From Flavobacteriales bacterium (GTDB lineage Bacteria; Bacteroidota; Bacteroidia; Flavobacteriales_F; PHOS-HE28), in the NCBI GenBank assembly GCA_016703105.1, contig JADJCS010000020.1, positions 248,001 to 312,000 of the forward strand: a DNA stretch of 64,000 nucleotides, written 5' to 3'. The notes below the pieces were generated by a model. It did not search any database. It worked only from the letters and a program-made list of their open reading frames with translations, and was not told the origin of the DNA. Each line of letters opens with the position of its first letter. Positions within the stretch are counted from its first letter, which is position 1. The position numbers and the translations under genes were made by a program. This document shows positions 41,869-49,641 of the stretch, piece by piece.

Positions 41869-44800
41869 ATGATCGATCGTATCATTTCCGCCAGCGTTCG
41901 CCACAAGCTCATCACCGGCTTGCTGCTGTTGGCCCTCATGGGCTGGGGCGCCTATTCCATCACGCAGCTGCCCATCGACGCGCTGCCCGATGTGACCAAT
42001 AACCAGGTGCTGGTGAACACCGTTGCGCCCAACCTGGCCACGCAGGAGGTGGAGCAGTTCATCACCTTTCCGCTGGAGCAGGCCTTCAAGAACCTGCCCG
42101 ATGTGGTGGAACTGCGCAGTGTTTCGCGCAGCGGCCTCAGCGTGGTCACCGTGGTGTTCAAGGATGAAGTGCCGGTGAACGTCGCTCGGCAGCTCATCGG
42201 CGAACGGATCACGCAGGTGCAGGACGCCATACCGTCCGGCTATGGCAGGCCGGAGCTCGCCCCGCCCACCACCGGCACCGGCGAGATCTATCAATACACA
42301 CTGGCGGTGGACAGTGCCCATCGGGACCGATACGATCTGATGGAACTGCGCACGATGCAGGATTGGATCGTACGCAGGCAACTGCTGGGTGTGCAAGGCG
42401 TGATCGATGTGAGCAGCTTCGGCGGCCTCTTGAAGCAGTACGAGGTGAGCGTGGACGCGCGGCGCATCGCCGGTGCGGGCCTCACGCTGATCGACGTGTT
42501 CACCGCGCTGGAGAACAACAACGGTAACACGGGCGGCAGCTACATAGAGAAGGGACCGAACATCTATTTCATCCGGGGCGAAGGCATCGTCACCTCCTTG
42601 AAGGACATGGAGAACATCGTGGTGAGCGCGCGTGGTGGAAGTCCCGTGCGCATCCGCGATGTGGCGGAAGTGAAGTTCGGCCACGCGGTGCGCTACGGGG
42701 CCATGACGCGCAACGGTGAAGGCGAGGCCGTGGGCGGCGTGGTGCTGATGCTGAAGGGAGCGAACGCATTGGCCACGGTGAACGCGGTGAAGGAACGGAT
42801 GGCAGAGGTGCAGCGCAGCCTGCCTGAAGGCGTTCATGTGGATGCCTTCGTGGACCGGACCAAATTGGTGGACAAGACCATCGGTACCGTGGAGAGCAAC
42901 CTGCTGATGGGCGCGCTGATCGTGATCGCCGTGCTGGTGCTCATGCTGGGCAACTGGCGTGCGGGCCTCATCGTGGCCAGCGTGATCCCGCTCAGCCTCT
43001 TCTTCGCCATTGGTTGCATGGTGCTGGCCGGGCAGAGCGCCAACCTGATGAGCATGGGCGCGCTGGATTTCGGATTGATCGTGGACGGCGCGGTGATCGT
43101 GGTCGAGGGCCTGATGTTCGCGTTGCACCAACGCTTCGCGGGTCAGCGGCTTTCCCACGCGCGCATGGACGAGGAAACGATCAAAGGCGCTGGCGGCATC
43201 ATGAAGAGCGCTGTGTTCGGGCAGGTGATCATCCTCATCGTCTACGTGCCCATTTTCGCGCTCGTCGGCATCGAGGGCAAGATGTTCCGCCCGATGGCCT
43301 TCACGGTGAGCTTCGCGATCATCGGGGCGCTGCTCCTCAGCCTCACTTATGTGCCCTGGGCCGCGTCGATCTTCCTGAGCAGGTATGTGCCGACCAGGGA
43401 CAGTTGGAGCGAGCGGATGATCCATCGACTGCAGAAGTGGTACGCTCCGAAGTTGAAGGCGCTGCTGCACCGCCGCGCCATCGTGGTGGGGTGTGCGCTG
43501 GCATTGGTCATTGCCGCGCTCGTGGTGTTCGACCGGCTCGGCGGCGAGTTCATCCCCGAACTGGACGAAGGCGACTTCGCCACCAACGTCGTCATACGCC
43601 AGGGCAGCAACTTGAGCCAGAGCATACAGGTCGGCGATGAACTGGCGAGGATCCTCATGGCCAACTTCCCCGAGGTGACCGAAGTGGTGGGCAAGATCGG
43701 ATCGAGCGAGATCCCCACCGACCCCATGCCGATCGAAAGCCAGGACCTGCTCATCGTGATGAAGCCCAAGGACGAATGGACCACGACCAAGGACCGTGAG
43801 CACATGGCCGAGCTGATGAGCGAGAAGATGAACGTGATCCCCGGAATGAACCTCAGCTTCGAACAACCCATCCAGATGCGCTTCAACGAATTGATCGCCG
43901 GGGTGAAGAGCGACATCGCCGTGAAGATCTACGGGGACGACCTGGACCGGCTTTTCAAAAGCGGTAATGAGGTCGCCGCGCTGATCGGCACCGTGGAAGG
44001 CGCCACCGATATCAAAGTGGAACAAGTGGTGGGCATGCCGCAGCTCGTAGTGGACTATGACCGCGAACGCATCGCCCAGTACGGCCTCAACATCGCCGAT
44101 CTGAACCGCGTGCTGAACACTGCATTGGCCGGTGGCAAAGCCGGCGTGGTGTACGAAGGGGAACGCCGGTTCGACCTGGTGGTACGCCTGGCCGACATGC
44201 GCGATGCCGACGCCGAGAAGGTGAAGAATCTCCTGGTGCCGCTGCCCAATGGGAAGCAAATTCCGATGGGCCAGCTCGCCGCGATCGGTTTCCGCAGCGC
44301 CCCCGCTCAAGTGAGCCGGGAAGGCGGTGCCCGACGCATCGTGATCGAGGCCAACGTGCGTGGTCGCGACATCCAGGGCGTGGCCATGGACATCAAGAGC
44401 GCGATCGAGGAGAAGTTGGAATTGCCCACAGGTTACTACGTGGAGTACGGCGGCACCTTCAAGAACCTGCAGGAAGCCAGCGCCCGCCTCCTGCTCACTG
44501 TGCCGCTCGCGCTCGTACTGATCTTCGTGCTGCTCTTCTTCACCTTCGGCAGCATCAAGGAGGCGTTGATCATTTTCAGCGCCGTGCCCATGGCCGCTGT
44601 GGGCGGCGTGTTCGCGCTTTCGTTGCGCGGCCTCGACTTCAGCATCAGTGCCGGCGTGGGCTTCATCGCGCTCTTCGGTGTGGCCGTGCTCAACGGCATC
44701 GTGCTCATCAGCTACTTCGACCAACTACAAAAGGAAGGCATGGACCATGTAACGGATCGTGTGGTGAAGGGGACCATGGCACGTTTGCGTCCCGTGCTGG

Positions 44801-46182
44801 CAACGGCAGCGGTAGCCTCGCTCGGCTTCCTGCCCATGGCGCTCAGCAACAGCGAGGGAAGCGAAGTGCAGCGCCCGCTGGCCACGGTGGTGATCGGCGG
44901 ATTGATCCGCTCCACCCTGCTCACCCTCGTCGTTCTTCCCGTACTCTATCATCTCGTGTTCTCGCGCAGACGCAGGAAGGATGGCGGAGGTCCATCGGTG
45001 GTCGCTTCCAGCATCGGGCTCTTCTTCCTGCTCGGTGGTGCTGCACAAGCCCAGGGTCCCGTGCTCTCGATCGATAGCGCTGTGAGCCTCGCGGTACGCA
45101 CGCACCCGGCCATGACCTCTGCCGCTCTGAACGTGCAACAGCAGGAAGCCTTGCGCAAGACGGCCTTCCAACTCGATCCGATCGCGGCGCAGTACCAACA
45201 TGGCCAGATCAACAGCGGTTACAGCGGTGACCACAATATCCAGGCGACCACCGGCATTCCGTTCCCCACCACCATCGCACAGCGGGCCGCTTTCCTCAAG
45301 GAGAGCATGCGCCTGGCGGAGAGCGAACAACTTTCGACGCGTGCCCTGGTGAAGGAGAGCGCGGGCAGCGCCTACTTGCAATGGGCCATGGGCGCGGAGC
45401 AGGTGAAGCTGCTCCAACGGTTGGACAGTTCGTACGCATCGCTCGCCGCCTTCGCTGCGCGCAAGTTCGAGTTGGGCGAGACCGGTCGTTTGGAGAAGGT
45501 CGCGGCGCAAAGCAGCGCCGATGGCGTACGTGTGCAGCTTCGCCAGGCGCAAGGCCATATCAACGCGTACGCGGCGGAAGTGGAACGATGGACAGGAGCA
45601 TTGAACGGCGCCGTGCCCGATGCCACCGCGCTGGCTTCCACAGCGAGCGCGCCAGATCCCGATGGAGGGGCCGATCCCGTGCTCGCACAACAGCAGCAGC
45701 GTGCGCTGCTTTCGGAACGCGAATGGAGATCGGAGCGCGGCCTTTGGGCACCGAGCCTGCAAGGCGGTGGCTTCTACCAGACGCTCGATGGCGCTTCGCC
45801 TTTCACCGGTTATCTGATCGGCGCGTCGATACCCTTTCCCGGCACGGGGCAAGGGGCGCGCACAAAAGCCGCTCGGCTGCGTAGCGGGATCGCCCAGCAG
45901 CAACTGGAGGAGGTACGTCGCGCGCGCCTCAGCGAACTCACCGGAACGCGCACGCGGCTCGCGCAACTGCGTGAAAGTCTCGCGTACTATGACGGCACCG
46001 GAGCCTCGCTAGCGGCCACCTTGCGCGGCGATGCCGAGCGCGCCTACGGGGCGGGCGACATCGGCTACATCGAATTCATCCAGGGCATAGAGCAGGCCCA
46101 TCGCATCGATACCGAATACCTGCGCGTCCGCTTCGAGCTCGCGCTCACCGTCCTTCACCTCCGTGCCCTTCAGGGCCTTTGA
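41869..46182 (+). CDS. Heavy-metal RND pump fused to outer-membrane factor (CusA-CusC)
   Basis: 1437 residues from ATG 41869. Residues ~1-1040 are a complete CusA/CzcA-type RND transporter: MIDRIISASVRHKLITGLLL, porter motifs ALPDVTNNQVLVNT, two sets of transmembrane helices, the GALDFGLIVDGAVIVVEG segment of TM4 with its Asp, and EFIPELDEGDFA. After RRRKDGGG a second hydrophobic segment leads into a TolC/CzcC-like outer-membrane factor (VSLAVRTHPAMTSAALNVQQ, coiled-coil helices, to the C-terminus). The fusion is seen in other Bacteroidota. It expels Cu(I)/Ag(I) or Zn/Co/Cd using protons; the exact metal is not certain. The adaptor is encoded 50 bases downstream. Confidence 0.9.
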   Translation: MIDRIISASVRHKLITGLLLLALMGWGAYSITQLPIDALPDVTNNQVLVNTVAPNLATQEVEQFITFPLEQAFKNLPDVVELRSVSRSGLSVVTVVFKDEVPVNVARQLIGERITQVQDAIPSGYGRPELAPPTTGTGEIYQYTLAVDSAHRDRYDLMELRTMQDWIVRRQLLGVQGVIDVSSFGGLLKQYEVSVDARRIAGAGLTLIDVFTALENNNGNTGGSYIEKGPNIYFIRGEGIVTSLKDMENIVVSARGGSPVRIRDVAEVKFGHAVRYGAMTRNGEGEAVGGVVLMLKGANALATVNAVKERMAEVQRSLPEGVHVDAFVDRTKLVDKTIGTVESNLLMGALIVIAVLVLMLGNWRAGLIVASVIPLSLFFAIGCMVLAGQSANLMSMGALDFGLIVDGAVIVVEGLMFALHQRFAGQRLSHARMDEETIKGAGGIMKSAVFGQVIILIVYVPIFALVGIEGKMFRPMAFTVSFAIIGALLLSLTYVPWAASIFLSRYVPTRDSWSERMIHRLQKWYAPKLKALLHRRAIVVGCALALVIAALVVFDRLGGEFIPELDEGDFATNVVIRQGSNLSQSIQVGDELARILMANFPEVTEVVGKIGSSEIPTDPMPIESQDLLIVMKPKDEWTTTKDREHMAELMSEKMNVIPGMNLSFEQPIQMRFNELIAGVKSDIAVKIYGDDLDRLFKSGNEVAALIGTVEGATDIKVEQVVGMPQLVVDYDRERIAQYGLNIADLNRVLNTALAGGKAGVVYEGERRFDLVVRLADMRDADAEKVKNLLVPLPNGKQIPMGQLAAIGFRSAPAQVSREGGARRIVIEANVRGRDIQGVAMDIKSAIEEKLELPTGYYVEYGGTFKNLQEASARLLLTVPLALVLIFVLLFFTFGSIKEALIIFSAVPMAAVGGVFALSLRGLDFSISAGVGFIALFGVAVLNGIVLISYFDQLQKEGMDHVTDRVVKGTMARLRPVLATAAVASLGFLPMALSNSEGSEVQRPLATVVIGGLIRSTLLTLVVLPVLYHLVFSRRRRKDGGGPSVVASSIGLFFLLGGAAQAQGPVLSIDSAVSLAVRTHPAMTSAALNVQQQEALRKTAFQLDPIAAQYQHGQINSGYSGDHNIQATTGIPFPTTIAQRAAFLKESMRLAESEQLSTRALVKESAGSAYLQWAMGAEQVKLLQRLDSSYASLAAFAARKFELGETGRLEKVAAQSSADGVRVQLRQAQGHINAYAAEVERWTGALNGAVPDATALASTASAPDPDGGADPVLAQQQQRALLSEREWRSERGLWAPSLQGGGFYQTLDGASPFTGYLIGASIPFPGTGQGARTKAARLRSGIAQQQLEEVRRARLSELTGTRTRLAQLRESLAYYDGTGASLAATLRGDAERAYGAGDIGYIEFIQGIEQAHRIDTEYLRVRFELALTVLHLRALQGL

Positions 46183-46232
46183 TCGATCCGCGTACGGGCC
46201 GATCATGATCGGGCCCAGCAAACCGAACCACT

Positions 46233-47423
46233 ATGAACCACAAAAGCACGCCCACGCGCGCGATCATGCGCACATCGCCGTTCCTTTTCGCCATCGCACT
46301 GCTTGCCGCCTGCGGCGGAGATGCGGATCCCGCCACGAAAGAGGAACATCACGATGAGCACAGCCAAGACCACGGCCCCGAAGTGGCCCTCACCGCCGAC
46401 CAGATCAAGGCCACCGGGCTGATCACCGGTACCATGGAAAGACGTGGCCTGAAGACCTCGCTCAAAGCCAACGGCCGCCTCGTGCTCCCACCTGACAAGA
46501 GCGCATTGGTGAGCGTGCTGATCGGTGGCATCGTGCGCGACATTCCTGTGGAGGAAGGCCAGCGCGTGGAGAAGGGCCAGGTGCTCGCCACCCTCGAGAA
46601 CATCGAATTCCTGCAACTGCAACAGGACTACCTCGAGACCGCGGCGAACCTGCGTGTGCTGGAAGCCGACCTCAAGCGCCAGCAGGACTTGCACACCGAC
46701 CAGATCAACGCGACCAAGACCCTGGAACGCGCGCAAGCGGATGTGAGCAGCGCCCAAGCACGCAGTGCCACCATGGCCGCCAAATTGCGCATGTTCGGCA
46801 CCGACCCTTCGCGCCTTTCACCGGATGCGATCAGCTCCACGTTCGCCTTGCGCGCTCCCATCAGCGGCAACCTCACGCATATCGCCATCACCCTCGGTCA
46901 GTTCGCCGAGCCGAACATGCCCTTGTTCGATGTGGTGGACAATCGCGGACTGCACATCGACCTCAACGTGTTCGAGCAGGATATCGCGCGGGTGCGAGTG
47001 GGCCAGAAGGTGGTCTTTGGTCACGCGGGCGAACCGGTGGGCCAGCACACCGCCACGGTCTTCGCCATGAACAAGGCGTTCGAGAGCGACCAACAAGCGA
47101 TCCTGGTCCATGCCCGATTGGATGACAACGGCGAGGAACTGCTGCCCGGCATGTACATCGAAGCGTTGATCATGACCGACAGCACACACGCATGGAGCCT
47201 GCCGAGCGAGGCGGTGGTGAGCAACGGCGATGAGCACTACATTTTCGTGGAGGATGAGCCCAACACGTTCAAGCAAGTGGCGGTCCGCACGGGCGCCAGT
47301 GAACTGGGGTATACCGAAGTGGTGTTGCTTTCCGAACTCCCGGCCGACGCCAAAGTGGCGATCAAAGGCGCCTACTACCTGCTGAGCGAATTGACCAAGG
47401 GAAGTGGCGAGCACAACCACTGA
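46233..47423 (+). CDS. RND periplasmic adaptor lipoprotein (CusB/CzcB family)
   Basis: 396 residues from ATG 46233; an in-frame ATG at 46266 would give a shorter signal. Lipobox in FLFAIALLAACGGD. A His-rich linker (EEHHDEHSQDHGPE) follows, then the adaptor fold: barrel-sandwich hybrid (NGRLVLPPDKSALVSVLIGG IV, IPVEEGQRVEKGQVLATLEN), coiled-coil hairpin (~125-190) and beta-barrel domain (FGHAGEPVGQHTATVFAMNK). It links the inner-membrane pump to the outer-membrane factor; here both pump and factor are in one preceding polypeptide. The 126-base gap after it contains a small GATCAC/GTGATC hairpin (47507-47520) and no gene. Confidence 0.9.
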   Translation: MNHKSTPTRAIMRTSPFLFAIALLAACGGDADPATKEEHHDEHSQDHGPEVALTADQIKATGLITGTMERRGLKTSLKANGRLVLPPDKSALVSVLIGGIVRDIPVEEGQRVEKGQVLATLENIEFLQLQQDYLETAANLRVLEADLKRQQDLHTDQINATKTLERAQADVSSAQARSATMAAKLRMFGTDPSRLSPDAISSTFALRAPISGNLTHIAITLGQFAEPNMPLFDVVDNRGLHIDLNVFEQDIARVRVGQKVVFGHAGEPVGQHTATVFAMNKAFESDQQAILVHARLDDNGEELLPGMYIEALIMTDSTHAWSLPSEAVVSNGDEHYIFVEDEPNTFKQVAVRTGASELGYTEVVLLSELPADAKVAIKGAYYLLSELTKGSGEHNH

Positions 47424-47549
47424 CCGTGACCGATCCGTTGGTGGGGATCTCGGCTTTCGTCATGCCCGCTGCGTAATGGATAGGGCCGCTGTCGGTGGCT
47501 CGCAGGGATCACTGGTGATCTCCAACGATCGACTTCAACCGGACCGGAC

Positions 47550-48401
47550 TCACGATAAGTGGAGCGTCGCTTCCACCCATTTTCCGGCCCGGACCTCCAT
47601 GCGTGGCATGCCGATGTGCGTCATCATCACCGCGAACTCGCTGGGCTCGTCGCTGGTCCAAAGGAGGGTGCCATTGGGCGCATCATGCGCGGCCAGTTGC
47701 CCAGCCTGTTCGAGCACACGCTTCACCTGCCGCGCGATCGCCGGCGCGGGATCGATCACGCGCACGTCGGGGCCTACGATGCGTTCGATGAGGGGACGGA
47801 CGATGGGATAGTGCGTGCAGGCCAGCACCAGGGCATCGATGTGGCGCGCCAGCATCGGCTCCAGCCAACCGCGCAGCATGCTTTCGGTCAGCGGCGTATC
47901 GAACTCGCCCGCTTCGATCTGTTTCACCAGACCGGGACAGGGTTGATGCAGCACTTCGACGCCCACGCCAAAGCGTTCCACGACGGAAGCGTATAGCTCG
48001 CTCTGGAAGGTGGCCACCGTGGCGATCACGCCAACCACCCCGGTGCGCGTATGCTCCACCGCCGACTTCACCGCGGGCTCCATACCTACGAAAGGCACCT
48101 GCGGATATGCTTGGCGCACGCTCGTCAGCGCCGCCGCGCTCGCGGTGTTGCACGCGATCACGATCAGCTTGCAGCCCTGGTCCAGCAATGCGCGGGTGAT
48201 ACCATGGCTGAAGCCGCGCACCTCTTCCAACGAACGCGGTCCGTAGGGCACATGGGCGTTGTCCCCGAAATAGAGCAGGCGCTCCGCGGGGAGCGCCTGT
48301 CGTATCGCCTTCAGTACCGTAAGCCCGCCGATCCCGGAATCGAAGATGCCGACCGCGCCTTCGCCTAGCCTTCGCGAGGTGGAGAGGTCGTCCGTGGGCA
48401 C
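47550..48401 (-). CDS. murI: Glutamate racemase
   Basis: 283 residues from a GTG at 48401; no ATG is available upstream of the conserved start GIFDSGIGGLTVL. Both catalytic cysteines are visible: IVIACNTASAAAL (Cys ~83) and LVLACTHYPIVRP (Cys ~195), with the Asp of IFDSGIGG and the His of ACTHYP. It interconverts L- and D-glutamate for peptidoglycan. It is the last gene of the minus-strand envelope cluster, 10 bases after the second ompH gene. Confidence 0.95.
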   Translation of the reverse strand: MPTDDLSTSRRLGEGAVGIFDSGIGGLTVLKAIRQALPAERLLYFGDNAHVPYGPRSLEEVRGFSHGITRALLDQGCKLIVIACNTASAAALTSVRQAYPQVPFVGMEPAVKSAVEHTRTGVVGVIATVATFQSELYASVVERFGVGVEVLHQPCPGLVKQIEAGEFDTPLTESMLRGWLEPMLARHIDALVLACTHYPIVRPLIERIVGPDVRVIDPAPAIARQVKRVLEQAGQLAAHDAPNGTLLWTSDEPSEFAVMMTHIGMPRMEVRAGKWVEATLHLS

Positions 48402-48411
48402 GGCCGTGGAT

Positions 48412-48915
48412 CTACGGGATGGCGAGTTTGGCCTTCACTTTCGGAAGGATATCCTCGCCCTTGTCGTAGTAAAGGACCATGCCCGCACTGATGTCGAAGA
48501 TGTAGGTGAAGTTGCCCTCCTCGGCCACGGCCTTGATGGCTTGGTTCGTCTTCTCCACCATGGGCTTCAGAAGTTCCTCTTCCTGTTTGGCGAGGTCCTC
48601 CTGTGCTTTCTCCTGGGCGTCCTGGATCCTTTGTTCCAGTTCACCGATCTCGCGCACGGCCACTTCCTTTTCGGTCTGCGTCATGGTCGCCTCGCGCGAT
48701 TGCGCATCGGTGACCTTTTGCTGGTACTCCGCGCCCATGGCCTTCAGGCGATCGTCCAGCGTTTTGGCGAACGCCTGCATTTTGGTCTCCGCGTCTTTGC
48801 GCTCCGGCAACATGAGCATCAACGCCTGGCGGTCGATATGGCCGAGCTTGCCCTGGGCCATGGCGGCCGGGGCGGCGGCCGTGAGCAGGCCAAGAGTAAG
48901 GAACAGGGTCTTCAT
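48412..48915 (-). CDS. OmpH/Skp-family periplasmic chaperone 1
   Basis: 167 residues from ATG 48915. Signal peptide MKTLFLTLGLLTAAAPAAMA, then QGKLGHIDRQALMLMLPERK, a long charged coiled coil (~40-120) and the conserved end FTYIFDISAGMVLYYDKGED. Skp-like trimers hold unfolded outer-membrane proteins on their way to BamA, which is encoded two genes upstream in the transcript. It is 11 bases from the other ompH copy; the pair is the usual arrangement in Bacteroidota. Confidence 0.92.
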   Translation of the reverse strand: MKTLFLTLGLLTAAAPAAMAQGKLGHIDRQALMLMLPERKDAETKMQAFAKTLDDRLKAMGAEYQQKVTDAQSREATMTQTEKEVAVREIGELEQRIQDAQEKAQEDLAKQEEELLKPMVEKTNQAIKAVAEEGNFTYIFDISAGMVLYYDKGEDILPKVKAKLAIP

Positions 48916-48926
48916 CGTAACTAGGT

Positions 48927-49613
48927 TCATCGTTTCGGGGTGATCGTGTTGCTGTTGTCTGTGTCGCGGGGTTTCGCGCCCGGTGCGGTGCTGTTGTCAG
49001 GCTGGGAGCCATCTTCCTTCGGGCGTTGTTCCTCCTGCTGCTGTTCCTCTTCGTCCTCTCCGCCGCGGGTGTTGCCGCTGTCGCCGTCCTTGTCCGGGCG
49101 TATGCCCAGCTTGCGCAGTACGCTGTCGCTCTTGTCGTATTTCTCGCTGGCGAAGAGCACGTTGTTGCCCTGCCCGCCGATATCGAAGATGGCGACGTAC
49201 GTAGTGCCGGCCACTTCCTTGATCGCCTGGTAGATGCGGTCCTGGATGGGTTGGATCAACTCTTCACGCTTCTTGAACAGGTCCCCTTTCGGCCCGAAGC
49301 GCTTTTTCTGTAGGTCCCGCGCGTCGCGTTCCTTCTTTTCGATGTCCTCCCGCCGTGAGGCCTTCATGTCGTCCGTGAGCAGAATGGCCTCCGCGTTGTA
49401 GGAGTCCTGGAGCTTGCGGATGGTCTCCCAGCGGTCGTCGATCTCCTTCTGCCACTGGCCGCTCATGCGGTCCAATTCCTGCTGCGCGGTCTGGTAATCG
49501 GGCATCTTGCCCAGGATGTACTTGGTATCCACGAACGCGATGCGTTGCGCGCTGGTGCGGATCGCCGGAAAAAGCCCGCCAAGCAACAGGGACAAGAGAA
49601 GGAGGCGCTTCAT
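48927..49613 (-). CDS. OmpH/Skp-family chaperone 2 with disordered tail
   Basis: 228 residues from ATG 49613. Signal peptide (MKRLLLLSLLLGGLFPAI), then QRIAFVDTKYILGKMPDYQT, a coiled coil (EIDDRWETIRKLQDSYNAEA, REDIEKKERDARDLQKKRFG) and VAIFDIGGQGNNVLFASEKY. The last ~60 residues are an acidic, Gln/Glu/Asp-rich disordered tail (GGEDEEEQQQEEQRPKEDGS), longer than in most relatives. Same proposed role as its neighbour. It starts 28 bases after bamA. Confidence 0.92.
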   Translation of the reverse strand: MKRLLLLSLLLGGLFPAIRTSAQRIAFVDTKYILGKMPDYQTAQQELDRMSGQWQKEIDDRWETIRKLQDSYNAEAILLTDDMKASRREDIEKKERDARDLQKKRFGPKGDLFKKREELIQPIQDRIYQAIKEVAGTTYVAIFDIGGQGNNVLFASEKYDKSDSVLRKLGIRPDKDGDSGNTRGGEDEEEQQQEEQRPKEDGSQPDNSTAPGAKPRDTDNSNTITPKR

Positions 49614-49641
49614 GGAAGGTGTCGAAAATAGGCGATCGCGC

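Noticed and set aside
41500..44724. 1074-codon minus-strand frame opposite the CusA-CusC gene
   Set aside because: A shadow frame in GC-rich DNA: His/Ala/Gly-rich composition, no domain, and exactly opposite a strongly conserved gene.
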